From assembly GCA_026399475.1 (NCBI GenBank), contig JAPLQY010000023.1, positions 118,369 through 182,368 on the forward strand: 64,000 nucleotides of DNA, given 5' to 3'. The notes under the pieces are model-generated. The model ran no database searches, was not told where the DNA came from, and saw only the letters and a program-made list of their open reading frames with translations. The number at the start of each line of letters is the position of its first letter. Position 1 is the stretch's first letter. Positions 9,146-20,447 of the stretch are shown here, piece after piece. This DNA is from Rhodocyclales bacterium. GTDB taxonomy: Bacteria > Pseudomonadota > Gammaproteobacteria > Burkholderiales > Rhodocyclaceae. The translations under genes were made by a program, and so were the position numbers.

Positions 9146-10270
9146 ATGCTTGAAAACCCTGCGCCGCGGCGCACCCTCGCCATCCGCAAGGCGGGATACC
9201 TGCTCTTCCTGCTGACGCCGAGCCTGATGCCCATGGGCTGGATGCTTGGCCGCTATACGGGCCTGCCGGACCTGATGGCATGGATTCCTGTTTTCTGGAT
9301 CTTCGGCGTGATTCCGCTGCTCGATTACGCCGTCGGTCGTGACACGGCGAACCCGGACGAGGCGGGCGAGACGCAGGCCATGCAAAACGAGGTTTATTAC
9401 CGGGCATTGACCCTGCTGGCGCTGCCGATCCAGGTGCTGCTGCTGGCTTGGAGCGGCTGGGTGTTCGTCCATGGCGACCTGGGTTTTTTTGGGCACCTCG
9501 GCTGGCTGGTGTCGATGGGCGTCGTCTCCGGCATCAATGCCATCAACATCGCCCACGAACTGATCCATCGGCATGGTCGCCTGGAGCCCTGGGCCGGCGG
9601 CGTCCTGCTCTCCCTGGTGGCCTACGGCGGCTTCAAGGTGGAGCATGTGCGAGGTCATCACGTGAATGTGTCTACGCTGCAGGATGCCTCCTCGGCCCGC
9701 TACGGCCAGTCGCTCTACGCCTTCCTGCCGCACGCCTGGAAGTGGAACTTCCTCAACGCCTGGCGCCTGGAAACGGAACGCCTGCAACGGCGCGGCCTGC
9801 CCTGGCTGCATTGGCGCAACGAACTGATCTGGTGGTACGGACTGACGCTGGTCGCCGCCGCTTCCATGACATTGGCCTACGGCTGGCCGGGCCTGCTGTT
9901 CTTCGCCGGGCAGAGCTTCGTCGCCTTGACCGAACTGGAGATCATCAATTACGTGGAGCATTACGGGCTGCATCGGCGTCGGCTGGCCGACGGCCGCTTC
10001 GAGCGCACCACCCACCAGCACTCATGGAACAGCAGCTATCGGGTGACCAATCTCTTCCTCTTCCAGCTGCAGCGCCATTCGGACCACCACGCCCACCCGG
10101 CGCGTCGCTACCAGGTACTGCGCCATTTCGACGACAGTCCGCAACTGCCGGGCGGATATGCGGCGATGGTGCTGCTCGCGCTGACTCCGCCACTGTGGCG
10201 GCGTGTGATGGATCCGCGCGTCGAGGCCTACTACCGCAACGAACTGGAACAACTGGCAGCGGCGAGCTAG
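9146..10270 (+). CDS. alkB: AlkB-type alkane 1-monooxygenase
   Basis: A 374-residue membrane-bound non-heme diiron hydroxylase that oxidises the terminal methyl of n-alkanes. All four histidine motifs are present: HELIHRHG, EHVRGHH, the hydroxylase-specific NYVEHYGL, and LQRHSDHHA. Six hydrophobic helices precede and separate them. The open frame reaches back to 9065, but ATG 9146 has GGCGGAGG upstream and the N-terminus then aligns with the family. No rubredoxin or rubredoxin reductase is nearby, so electron donors must come from elsewhere. The NYxEH motif favours alkane over xylene as substrate, but this needs testing. Confidence 0.93.
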   Translation: MLENPAPRRTLAIRKAGYLLFLLTPSLMPMGWMLGRYTGLPDLMAWIPVFWIFGVIPLLDYAVGRDTANPDEAGETQAMQNEVYYRALTLLALPIQVLLLAWSGWVFVHGDLGFFGHLGWLVSMGVVSGINAINIAHELIHRHGRLEPWAGGVLLSLVAYGGFKVEHVRGHHVNVSTLQDASSARYGQSLYAFLPHAWKWNFLNAWRLETERLQRRGLPWLHWRNELIWWYGLTLVAAASMTLAYGWPGLLFFAGQSFVALTELEIINYVEHYGLHRRRLADGRFERTTHQHSWNSSYRVTNLFLFQLQRHSDHHAHPARRYQVLRHFDDSPQLPGGYAAMVLLALTPPLWRRVMDPRVEAYYRNELEQLAAAS

Positions 10271-10420
10271 GTTTCGCTGGCGGCGCCCATGAGTTCTCGG
10301 CCTCTCATGCGCCGCTTCAGCCGCTACCCGGCCTCCTGCCGCGTTAGGCGAAACAGACTACTTTCCGACGCGAGCCCCGCGCATACTGATCGACCTCAGA
10401 CTTCATCTACAGGAATCCCC

Positions 10421-10588
10421 ATGACTCTTTGTCCGATTGCCATTGTCGCCGGCTGCCAGAAATGCCCGGCATTCAAGATCTGCCCGCTCAAGGGAGTGAT
10501 CGGCGACAAGCCGCCCGCACCCGAGGTACAAGCCAAGGCCAGGAGCTCGGCGAAACCCCGCGGCGCTTCAGCGCGAAAGAAGAAGTAA
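10421..10588 (+). CDS. Small cysteine-containing protein, 55 residues
   Basis: The frame is longer upstream, but ATG 10421 begins a sensible small protein (MTLCPIAIVAGCQKCPAFKI). Four cysteines at 4, 12, 15 and 21 form a compact cluster with a central CxxC, then a lysine- and alanine-rich tail. Such clusters usually bind zinc or an iron-sulfur centre. I recognise no family and can give no function; short Cys-rich proteins of this kind occur in other betaproteobacteria. There is no strong ribosome site (AGGAATCCCC lies upstream). Confidence 0.5.
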   Translation: MTLCPIAIVAGCQKCPAFKICPLKGVIGDKPPAPEVQAKARSSAKPRGASARKKK

Positions 10589-10635
10589 CTTAACCGGGTC
10601 ACATGTGCGGGCTTTCCGCAACGGTATCAGTTGGC

Positions 10636-10682
10636 GCACCAATAGGGGGCGGCGGGATTTTGCGCTTCCCCCATTCTGGTGC
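10636..10682 (+). promoter_or_regulatory. Two NtrC-like sites spaced 32 bp
   Basis: Two imperfect copies of the NtrC dyad GCACC-N5-GGTGC are seen: GCACC-AATAG-GGGGC at 10636-10650 and CCCCC-ATTCT-GGTGC at 10668-10682. Their centres are 32 bp apart, the same spacing as the paired enhancer sites of enteric glnA. The outer halves GCGCACCA and TGGTGCG also mirror each other. They sit about 135-167 bp upstream of the predicted start point of the sigma-54 promoter at 10784. Assignment is by pattern and position only. Confidence 0.45.
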
Positions 10683-10783
10683 GTGGCGGTTCGCCTCTTC
10701 AGCCCTTTCCCGGGATAGGGCTCCCCGCTTTCTCTCAGCAATACCAGTCGATTGCATCCGTTTGACCGGCATTGTCAATGGCA

Positions 10784-10799
10784 TGGCACGCCCTTCGCT
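10784..10799 (+). promoter_or_regulatory. Sigma-54 (-24/-12) promoter of the urt-ure operon
   Basis: TGGCACGCCCTTCGCT matches the RpoN consensus TGGCACG-N4-TTGCW at every defined position except one (C for the second T of the -12 element), and has the required GG-N10-GC spacing. It lies 67 bp before the urtA start codon, giving a predicted start point near 10810. Together with the NtrC-like sites it indicates induction under nitrogen limitation, in line with regulation of urea transport known in other proteobacteria. Confidence 0.75.
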
Positions 10800-10865
10800 A
10801 TGTAAGGACTGCACCGTTTCAATCCAGACGGTTGGTCCGCTTACATCCTTCGAAAGGGGTACACC

Positions 10866-12134
10866 ATGCAACGTCGCAATTTCGTCAAGGCCACGGCCGT
10901 TACCATCGCTCTTGCTGCTGCCGGCTTCATAACGCAACCGGCTATCGCTGCCGATACCATCAAGGTCGGCATTCTGCATTCCCTGTCCGGCACCATGGCC
11001 ATCTCGGAAACCGCGCTGAAGGAAACGGCGCTGATGACCATCGCCGAAATCAACGCCAAGGGTGGTGTGCTGGGCAAGCAGCTCGAGCCCGTGGTGGTCG
11101 ACCCTGCTTCCAACTGGCCGCTGTTCGCCGAAAAGGCGCGCCAGTTGCTGACCCAGGACAAGGTCGCGGTGACCTTCGGCTGCTGGACCTCGGTCTCGCG
11201 CAAGTCTGTGAACCCGGTGTTCAAGGAACTCAACGGCCTGCTCTTCTACCCCGTCCAGTACGAGGGCGAGGAGCTCGAAAAGAACGTCTTCTACACCGGC
11301 GCCGCACCCAACCAGCAGGCGATCCCTGCCGTGGAATACCTGATGAGCAAGGATGGCGGCTCGGCCAAGCGCTGGGTGCTGCTCGGCACCGACTATGTCT
11401 ATCCGCGCACCACCAACAAGATCCTGCGCGCCTTCCTCAAGTCGAAGGGCGTCAGTGATGCCGACATCATGGAGGAGTACACCCCCTTCGGCCATTCCGA
11501 CTACCAGACCATCATCGCCAAGATCAAGAAGTTCGCCGGCGAGGGCAAGAAGACGGCCGTGGTGTCGACCATCAACGGCGACTCCAACGTGCCCTTCTAC
11601 AAGGAACTCGGCAACGCCGGCTTGAAGGCGACGGACGTGCCGGTGGTGGCTTTCTCGGTGGGCGAGGAGGAACTGCGCGGCGTCGATACCAAGCCGCTGG
11701 TCGGGCATCTGGCCGCCTGGAATTACTTCCAGTCGATCAAGAATCCGCAGAATGATGCCTTCATCAAGATGTACCGCGACTGGGCGAAGAAGCAGAAGCT
11801 GCCCAAGGCCGAATCGGTGGTCACCAACGACCCGATGGAAGCCACCTATATCGGCATCCACATGTGGGCGCAGGCGGTCGAGAAGGCCAAGAGCACGGAT
11901 GTCGACAAGGTCACCGCGGCGATGGGCGGTCAGAAATTCAAGGCGCCGTCCGGCTTCGAGATCCAGATGGACCCGAAGAACCATCACCTGCACCGGGCAG
12001 TATTCATCGGTGAAGTGAAGGCCGACGGCCAGTTCAACGTGGTGTGGAAAACCAAGGGTCCGGTCAAGGCCCAACCCTGGTCGCCCTTCATTGCCGGCAA
12101 CGACAAGAAGAAGGACGAGCCCGAAGGCAAGTAA
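10866..12134 (+). CDS. urtA: Urea ABC transporter substrate-binding protein
   Basis: A 422-residue periplasmic binding protein that captures urea for the UrtBCDE transporter. The N-terminus MQRRNFVKATAV has a twin-arginine motif (RRNFVK) followed by a hydrophobic segment and an AIA|A cleavage site, so export by Tat is likely. The mature part starts DTIKVGILHSLSGTMAISE, the signature of UrtA/amide-binding proteins, and retains GCWTSVSRKSVNPVF. It is the first gene of the operon and is separated from urtB by a hairpin, which may leave more urtA message than permease message. Confidence 0.95.
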   Translation: MQRRNFVKATAVTIALAAAGFITQPAIAADTIKVGILHSLSGTMAISETALKETALMTIAEINAKGGVLGKQLEPVVVDPASNWPLFAEKARQLLTQDKVAVTFGCWTSVSRKSVNPVFKELNGLLFYPVQYEGEELEKNVFYTGAAPNQQAIPAVEYLMSKDGGSAKRWVLLGTDYVYPRTTNKILRAFLKSKGVSDADIMEEYTPFGHSDYQTIIAKIKKFAGEGKKTAVVSTINGDSNVPFYKELGNAGLKATDVPVVAFSVGEEELRGVDTKPLVGHLAAWNYFQSIKNPQNDAFIKMYRDWAKKQKLPKAESVVTNDPMEATYIGIHMWAQAVEKAKSTDVDKVTAAMGGQKFKAPSGFEIQMDPKNHHLHRAVFIGEVKADGQFNVVWKTKGPVKAQPWSPFIAGNDKKKDEPEGK

Positions 12135-12167
12135 AAGCAAGTAAGCTTTGTCGCTCACTAGCTGAAC

Positions 12168-12196
12168 CGGTACGGCGGGCTTCCGCCGCCGTACCG
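12168..12196 (+). promoter_or_regulatory. Intercistronic hairpin urtA/urtB
   Basis: A perfect 11-bp stem (CGGTACGGCGG / CCGCCGTACCG) with a 7-base loop lies in the 87-bp gap between urtA and urtB. There is no U-run directly after it. Structures of this kind after binding-protein genes commonly protect the upstream message from 3' decay, or reduce read-through into the permease genes. That role is inferred from position. Confidence 0.55.
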
Positions 12197-12221
12197 CCAG
12201 CACCGACTTTTCCAAAAAGGC

Positions 12222-13724
12222 ATGCGTCGTTACCTCTTCGTCCTGTTCTGCTGCCTGAGTCTCGCCGCCCACGCGGCGCTCGATCCGGCCGCCGTCAAAC
12301 AGCTTGCAGCCGAGGAATCAGACGACAAGATCGCCGCGATCCAGAAGCTGGCGTTCACGGCCGAACCCGAAGCGCTGGCGCTGTTGCAACAACTCGCCGA
12401 CGGCACGCTCAAGGACGCCAAGGGCGAGGAGATCACCCTCAACAACCGGGTGCGGCGCGAGCTGGAAGGTGCGCTCGCCGTGCTCAAACTGATCGACCCC
12501 GACGTGACGGTGCGCTTCAAGGCGGTCAAGGAAATTGCCACCAATGTCGATGCCGGAATGGGCTCCATGCTGGCCAAAGCACGCGACCGCGAAAGCGATC
12601 CGAAGATCCGTGCACTGCTGGTGGAAATTCATGCGCTGGCAACGCTCAAGGATGCCGATCCGAAAATCCGCCTGGCCGCCGCCGCCGCACTGGCCGGCAG
12701 TGCCGACCCGAACACCAAGGCCGTGCTCAAGGCGCAATCGGAACCGGCCAACGAGGCCGAAGTCGATGTGCGCCGCGCCGCTTTCCGCTCCTACCTAGAA
12801 GTCAAGGATCGCCTGACCCTGGCCGAGACCATTGGCCGCATTTTCTCCGGGCTTTCGCTGGGCAGCATCCTGCTGCTCGCCGCGCTGGGCCTCGCCATTA
12901 CCTACGGCGTCATGGGCGTGATCAACATGGCCCACGGCGAACTGCTGATGATCGGCGCCTACGCCACCTACGCGATACAGGGACTGTTCCGCACGCATTT
13001 TCCGGCGCAACTCGACTGGTATCTGCTGGCCGCGGTGCCGGTGGCCTTTTTCGCCGCCGCGGCGGTCGGCGTGCTGCTCGAGCGCACGGTGATCCGCTGG
13101 CTCTACGGCCGCGCCCTGGAAACCCTGCTCGCCACCTGGGGCCTCTCGCTGATGTTGATCCAGGCGGCACGCGTGATTTTCGGTGCACAGAACGTCGAGG
13201 TCGCCAACCCGAGCTGGATGTCGGGCGGTCTCGAAATCCTTCCCAGCATTGTGCTGCCCCTGAATCGCATCGTCATCGTCGGCTTCGCGCTGTTCGTCCT
13301 CGTACTGGTCTGGGTGCTGATGAACAAGACGCGGCTGGGCATGTTCGTCCGCGCCGTGACGCAGAACCGCGCCATGGCCGGCTGCGTCGGCGTGCCGACG
13401 GGGCGCATCGACACGGTGGCCTTCGCGCTCGGTGCGGGCATCGCGGGACTGGGCGGCGTGGCGCTGTCGCAGATCGCCAACGTCGGCCCCGACATGGGGC
13501 AGGGCTATATCGTCGACTCCTTCATGGTCGTGGTGCTGGGCGGCGTCGGCCAGTTGGCCGGCGCGGTGTGGGCCGCCCTGGGCCTCGGCATCGTCACCAA
13601 GTTCATCGAGAGCTGGGCCGGCGCGGTGATCGCCAAGATCGTGGTGCTGGTGTTCATCATCATGTTCATCCAGAAGCGCCCGCAGGGCTTGTTCGCCCTC
13701 AAGGGCCGGTTTGTGGAGGGTTGA
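12222..13724 (+). CDS. urtB: Urea ABC transporter permease UrtB
   Basis: A 500-residue permease. It begins with a signal-like hydrophobic stretch (MRRYLFVLFCCLSLAAHAAL), then about 170 residues of an alanine/lysine/aspartate-rich HEAT-like periplasmic region characteristic of UrtB. The LivH-type membrane domain follows (LAITYGVMGVINMAHGELLM, then GCVGVPTGRIDTVAFALGAG). With UrtC it forms the membrane channel. The C-terminus QKRPQGLFALKGRFVEG is typical. It is separated from urtC by 136 bp containing a dispersed repeat rather than the usual close junction. Confidence 0.95.
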   Translation: MRRYLFVLFCCLSLAAHAALDPAAVKQLAAEESDDKIAAIQKLAFTAEPEALALLQQLADGTLKDAKGEEITLNNRVRRELEGALAVLKLIDPDVTVRFKAVKEIATNVDAGMGSMLAKARDRESDPKIRALLVEIHALATLKDADPKIRLAAAAALAGSADPNTKAVLKAQSEPANEAEVDVRRAAFRSYLEVKDRLTLAETIGRIFSGLSLGSILLLAALGLAITYGVMGVINMAHGELLMIGAYATYAIQGLFRTHFPAQLDWYLLAAVPVAFFAAAAVGVLLERTVIRWLYGRALETLLATWGLSLMLIQAARVIFGAQNVEVANPSWMSGGLEILPSIVLPLNRIVIVGFALFVLVLVWVLMNKTRLGMFVRAVTQNRAMAGCVGVPTGRIDTVAFALGAGIAGLGGVALSQIANVGPDMGQGYIVDSFMVVVLGGVGQLAGAVWAALGLGIVTKFIESWAGAVIAKIVVLVFIIMFIQKRPQGLFALKGRFVEG

Positions 13725-13744
13725 TGATGGAACGGCGAAAGGCT

Positions 13745-13841
13745 TACCGCGGAGGCGCAGAGGCGCAGAGACAACGCAGAGGAAAACCTTTGGCTTTTGA
13801 CTTTCTCAGCGCTTCCTCTGCGCCTCTGCGTCTCTGCGGTA
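13745..13841. repeat. Dispersed inverted-repeat element between urtB and urtC
   Basis: Arms of about 27 bp face each other: TACCGCGGAGGCGCAGAGGC... from 13745 and its near-complement CCTCTGCGCCTCTGCGTCTC... ending at 13841, with a 43-bp centre. The word 'CGCAGAGGCGCAGAG' is a well-known type of short dispersed repeat in many bacterial chromosomes. It has no coding capacity of its own. The element would fold into a long stem in the operon transcript. Confidence 0.65.
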
Positions 13842-13860
13842 GATTTTTTGGGTTTGTGGC

Positions 13861-14978
13861 ATGACCCGCACGCCCTTCATCGTCCGCTTCCTCGGCGCTA
13901 CCCCGAAACAGGGCTGGATTGCGATCGCCGTCGCCGCTGCGATCACCTTGGTGCTGCTGCCGGCTCTTCACCTGCTGGTGCCGGCGGGCAGCCCCTTCCA
14001 TGTCTCGGCCTACGTCATCACCCTGGTCGGCAAGATCATGTGCTACGCCATCGTGGCCGTGGCGATGGACCTGATCTGGGGCTACACGGGCATCCTCTCG
14101 CTGGGGCACGGTGTGTTCTTCGCGCTCGGCGGTTACGCCTTCGGCATGTACCTGATGCGCCAGATCGGGCGCGACGGTTCCTACCAGTCGGACCTGCCCG
14201 ACTTCATGGTCTTCCTCGACTGGAAGGCACTGCCCTGGTACTGGACGGGATCGGACTCGATCCTCTGGTCCATCCTGCTGGTGCTGGTGGTGCCGGCGCT
14301 GGTGGCCCTGGTGTTCGGCTTCTTCGCCTTCCGCTCGCGCATCAAGGGCGTGTACTTTTCGATCATCACCCAGGCGATGACCTTTGCCGCGATGCTGTTC
14401 TTCTTCCGCAACGAAACGGGCTTCGGCGGCAACAACGGCTTCACCGATTTCAAGCGCATCCTCGGCTACGGCATCACTTCACCGGAAATGCGCGTCAGCC
14501 TGTTCGCGCTGACTGCGGCCATGCTGCTGGCGACTCTGGTGCTCGGCCGCTATCTGGTGACATCGAAGCTCGGTCATGTGCTGGCGGCGATTCGTGACGC
14601 CGAGTCGCGCGTCATGTTCATCGGCTACAACCCGCTCTACTACAAGCTCTTCATCTGGACGCTGTCGGCGCTCTTGTGCGGCATCGCCGGCGCGCTCTAC
14701 GTGCCGCAGGTGGGCATCATCAATCCCGGCGAGATGTCGCCCGCCAACTCTATCGAGATTGCGATCTGGGTCGCCGTCGGCGGCCGCGCCACGCTGATCG
14801 GCCCGGTGATCGGAGCCTTCATCGTGAACCTGGCGAAGAGCTTCTTCACCGTCGCCTTTCCCGAATACTGGCTGTTCTTTCTCGGCGCGCTCTTCGTCGG
14901 TGTCACGCTGTGGCTGCCCGACGGCGTGGTAGGCCTGTGGCGCAAGCTGCGCGACAAACGCAAGCAGGGGAGAACGGC

Positions 14979-14982
<4 letters not shown>
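13861..14982 (+). CDS. urtC: Urea ABC transporter permease UrtC
   Basis: A 373-residue LivM-type permease, partner of UrtB. It shows the family elements YAIVAVAMDLIWGYTGILSL and GHGVFFALGGYAFGMYLM near residues 60-100, and the EAA-like loop around IRDAESRVMFIGYNPLYYKL. At least eight hydrophobic helices are apparent. Its stop codon overlaps the urtD start (ATGA), so the two are translationally coupled. The length fits UrtC of other betaproteobacteria. Confidence 0.95.
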
Positions 14983-15713
<731 letters not shown>

Positions 15714-15735
15714 GCCGAAGGCGGGCCGACAAATC

Positions 15736-16428
15736 ATGCTCAAAGTCGAAAACCTCAACCAGTACTACAGCGGCAGCCACATCCTGCGCGACGTGAGTTT
15801 CGAGGCGCCGATCGGCAAGGTGACCACCGTGCTCGGCAGGAACGGCGTCGGCAAGACCACGCTGCTCAAGGTGCTGACCGGCCTGGTGCCGGCCAGGACC
15901 GGCAGCATTCACTTCGACGGCAAGGAGCTCACGCGCGCGGCTTCGCACGAACGCGTCAAGGCCGGCATCGGCTACGTGCCGCAGGGCCGCGAAATTTTCC
16001 CGCGCCTGACGGTGCTGGAAAATTTGCAGATGGGCTTGGCGACCCGGCCCGGCGGCACGCCGATTCCCGAGCGCATCTTCGAGATGTTCCCGGTGTTGAA
16101 GCAGATGTTGAAACGCCGCGGCGGCGACCTGTCGGGCGGCCAGCAGCAGCAGCTTGCGATAGGCCGCGCGCTGGCCTTCGGTCCACGCCTGCTGATCCTG
16201 GACGAGCCGACCGAAGGCATCCAGCCCTCGATCATCAAGGACATCGAACGCGCCATCCGCACGCTCGCGGCTGAGGGCAACATGGCCATCCTGCTGGTCG
16301 AGCAGTACTACGACTTCGCCGAAAGCCTGGCCGACCAGTACCTGGTCATGGAGCGCGGCGAGATCATCAAGCGCGGTGCAGGAGCCGACATGGCGGCAGA
16401 CGGGATCAAGGAACTGCTGGCGGTATGA
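15736..16428 (+). CDS. urtE: Urea ABC transporter ATP-binding protein UrtE
   Basis: A 230-residue LivF-like ATPase starting MLKVENLNQYYSGSHILRDV, a typical UrtE N-terminus. Walker A GRNGVGKTT, signature LSGGQQQQLAIGRAL, Walker B LLILDEPTEGIQPS and the H-loop LLVEQYYDFA are all intact. It ends seven bases before the ureD start codon, so the transport genes read straight into the urease genes, coupling urea uptake to hydrolysis. Confidence 0.95.
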   Translation: MLKVENLNQYYSGSHILRDVSFEAPIGKVTTVLGRNGVGKTTLLKVLTGLVPARTGSIHFDGKELTRAASHERVKAGIGYVPQGREIFPRLTVLENLQMGLATRPGGTPIPERIFEMFPVLKQMLKRRGGDLSGGQQQQLAIGRALAFGPRLLILDEPTEGIQPSIIKDIERAIRTLAAEGNMAILLVEQYYDFAESLADQYLVMERGEIIKRGAGADMAADGIKELLAV

Positions 16429-16435
16429 TTCGGCC

Positions 16436-17281
16436 ATGCAGGTCACTGAACCCGTCTCTTCTCCCTGGCAGGCTTCGCTCGCGCTCGGCTTTGCCCGTCG
16501 TGGTGACTCGACGATTCTGGTCCGCCGCGACCATCGCGGTCCGCTGCGCGTGCAGAAGGCGCTTTATCCAGAAGGGCCGGGCGTATGCCACGCCATCGTG
16601 TTGCATCCTCCCGCAGGGATCGCCGGCGGCGACCAGCTTGACATCCGCATCGAGGCCGATGCGGCGTCTCACTCCCTGCTGACCACGCCGGGTGCCGGCA
16701 AATGGTATCGATCCAGTGGGGCGCAATCGTCGCAGCAGGTGCGTCTAAGAGTCGGCGCTGGCGCCAAGGTGGAATGGCTGCCGCAGGAGAGCATCGTGTT
16801 CTCCGGTGCGCAGGCCACCATGCGGACGACCGTGGAGCTGGAACAAGAGGCGCGTTTTGTCGGTGTGGAAACAATCTGCTTCGGCCGGCGCGCGAGCGGC
16901 GAGACTTTCGACAAAGGTAGCCTGCGCCTGGCCACCGATATACGCTACGACGGACGGCTGTTATGGCGCGAACGGGGATTGATCGATGGCGGTTCGCCCT
17001 TGCTCGATTCGCCGATCGGTCTTGCCGGCTACAGCATCTGCAGTACGGTTCTGGCGGCCGGCGTCGAATTGACGGCGGAAGCCCTGGCGGCCTGTCGCGT
17101 GGCCGGTTCGCGGGAGGTGGGCGCGCAGTGGGGCGTCAGCCTGCTGCCGCAACTGCTGGTCGGACGTTATCTCGGCCACTCGGCGGAGGCCGCACGTGAA
17201 TGGCTGATGCAACTATGGGCGGCCTTGCGCCCGGCAATGAGCGGGCGCGAAGCGATCGCGCCGCGCATCTGGAATACCTGA
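16436..17281 (+). CDS. ureD: Urease accessory protein UreD
   Basis: A 281-residue scaffold protein (also called UreH) that binds apo-urease and helps UreF and UreG deliver nickel. Recognisable elements are the early region [19 protein letters not shown], then [24 protein letters not shown] and [12 protein letters not shown]. The open frame extends to 16376 inside urtE; ATG 16436 follows that stop by a few bases and gives the standard length. It is the first urease gene, in the usual order D-A-B-C. Confidence 0.95.
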   Translation: MQVTEPVSSPWQASLALGFARRGDSTILVRRDHRGPLRVQKALYPEGPGVCHAIVLHPPAGIAGGDQLDIRIEADAASHSLLTTPGAGKWYRSSGAQSSQQVRLRVGAGAKVEWLPQESIVFSGAQATMRTTVELEQEARFVGVETICFGRRASGETFDKGSLRLATDIRYDGRLLWRERGLIDGGSPLLDSPIGLAGYSICSTVLAAGVELTAEALAACRVAGSREVGAQWGVSLLPQLLVGRYLGHSAEAAREWLMQLWAALRPAMSGREAIAPRIWNT

Positions 17282-17291
17282 AGGAGGCTGT

Positions 17292-17594
17292 ATGGAACTC
17301 ACGCCAAGAGAAAAAGACAAACTGCTGATCTTCACCGCAGCGCTGCTCGCCGAGCGGCGCAAGGGACGCGGGCTCAAGCTCAACTATCCGGAGGCAGTGG
17401 CCTTCATCAGCGCCGGCATCCTCGAAGGCGCGCGCGACGGGCAGTCCGTGGCCGAACTCATGAGCTACGGTGCGACGCTGCTGAAGCGCAACCAGGTCAT
17501 GGAAGGTGTGCCCGAAATGATTCCAGATATTCAGGTCGAAGCGACGTTCCCGGATGGAACGAAGCTCGTCACCGTGCACAACCCCATCGTCTGA
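17292..17594 (+). CDS. ureA: Urease gamma subunit UreA
   Basis: A 100-residue subunit, exactly the normal length, starting [20 protein letters not shown]. It contains [20 protein letters not shown] and the C-terminal [20 protein letters not shown]. It forms the small structural subunit of the (alpha-beta-gamma)3 urease. A good AAGGAGG ribosome site lies 10 bases after the ureD stop. The non-fused A/B/C arrangement is typical of proteobacterial enzymes. Confidence 0.98.
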   Translation: MELTPREKDKLLIFTAALLAERRKGRGLKLNYPEAVAFISAGILEGARDGQSVAELMSYGATLLKRNQVMEGVPEMIPDIQVEATFPDGTKLVTVHNPIV

Positions 17595-17604
17595 GGAAAA
17601 TCAA

Positions 17605-17909
17605 ATGATCCCAGGTGAAATGAATATAGAAGCCGGCGAGATAGAACTCAACGCCGGCCGCCGCATGTTGATCGTGGAAGTCGCCAACACCGGCGACCGA
17701 CCGATACAGGTCGGTTCGCACTATCACTTTTTCGAGACCAACGAGGCTTTGTTCTTCGATCGCACCGTGGCACGCGGCATGCGGCTCAACATCGCCGCCG
17801 GCACTGCGGTGCGTTTCGAGCCGGGGCAGACGCGCACGGTAGAACTGGTCGACTACGCCGGAGACCGAAAGGTCTATGGCTTCCAGGGCAAGGTGCAGGG
17901 GGCGCTGAA

Positions 17910-17913
<4 letters not shown>
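17605..17913 (+). CDS. ureB: Urease beta subunit UreB
   Basis: A 102-residue subunit from ATG 17605 ([19 protein letters not shown]). The conserved [17 protein letters not shown] and the C-terminal [17 protein letters not shown] are present. The start is fixed by the invariant MIPGE N-terminus, with GAGG upstream. Its stop overlaps the ureC start codon (ATGA), giving translational coupling between subunits. Confidence 0.98.
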
Positions 17914-19610
<1,697 letters not shown>

Positions 19611-19638
19611 CTCGCCAGACTGCTACGGACTGACCACC

Positions 19639-20442
19639 ATGCCCCACATCGACCTCGGTGACATCAAGTACTACTACGAACTCCACGGCGAGGGCGCCGA
19701 GACCATCACCATCCTCAACGGCCTGACCATGAGCACAGCGGCATGGGCGGCCCAGCTCAAGGACTTCACCCCGCACTTCCGCGTGCTGCTGCTCGACATG
19801 CGCGGCCAGGGCCAGACCGGGCGCACCGACGAGGCGTGCTATCCGCTGCCGCGCCAGGCCGACGATCTGGCCCGCCTGCTGGAAAAGCTGGGCATCGCGC
19901 AGACGCACCTCTTCGCGCTCTCCTACGGCGGCATCGTTGCCCAGTATTTCGCTCTGCAACATCCGGACCGGCTCGGAAGGTTGGTGCTCTCCGACACTCT
20001 GGCCTGGTCCGACGAAGTCAATCGCGCGCTGCACGAAGCCATCGTCATGGCCTGCGCGGCGGGCGGTTCGAAGCTGCGCTTTCGCGTAATGCTGCCGATC
20101 ACCTTCGGCGCCAACTTCCTCAAAGTGGCCGCACCCCTTATCCCGACCCTGGAGCAGATGGCCGAAGCGCTGCCGTGGCCCGGCACCCTGGCGATGATGG
20201 TCGGTGTGCTGGACCACGACCTGCGCGAACGCCTGAAGGACATCCGTGCCGAAACGCTGCTGATCTTCGGCGAGGACGATCGGTTCACGCCGCTCTACCA
20301 GGCGCGCCTGCTGCAGGCCGGCATTCCCGGCGCGGTGCTGCGCGTGATCCCCGGCGTCGGCCATGCTGCTCCGCTGGAAAATCCGCCGGCCGTCGACGCG
20401 CTGGCGCTGGCTTTCTTCCGCGGCGATCCGCTGCCGGCCTGA
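19639..20442 (+). CDS. Alpha/beta-fold hydrolase within the urease operon
   Basis: A 267-residue alpha/beta hydrolase inserted between ureC and ureE. The catalytic triad can be read as Ser in [10 protein letters not shown] (a relaxed G-x-S-x-G with Ala at the first position), Asp in GEDDRFTP, and His in GVGHAAPLE. The oxyanion region is [11 protein letters not shown]. There is no signal peptide. Hydrolases of this kind are not part of the canonical urease maturation set; it may act on a nitrogen compound, such as an ester or amide, that feeds urea or ammonia metabolism. That role is a guess from position. Confidence 0.85.
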   Translation: MPHIDLGDIKYYYELHGEGAETITILNGLTMSTAAWAAQLKDFTPHFRVLLLDMRGQGQTGRTDEACYPLPRQADDLARLLEKLGIAQTHLFALSYGGIVAQYFALQHPDRLGRLVLSDTLAWSDEVNRALHEAIVMACAAGGSKLRFRVMLPITFGANFLKVAAPLIPTLEQMAEALPWPGTLAMMVGVLDHDLRERLKDIRAETLLIFGEDDRFTPLYQARLLQAGIPGAVLRVIPGVGHAAPLENPPAVDALALAFFRGDPLPA

Positions 20443-20447
20443 CAAAG

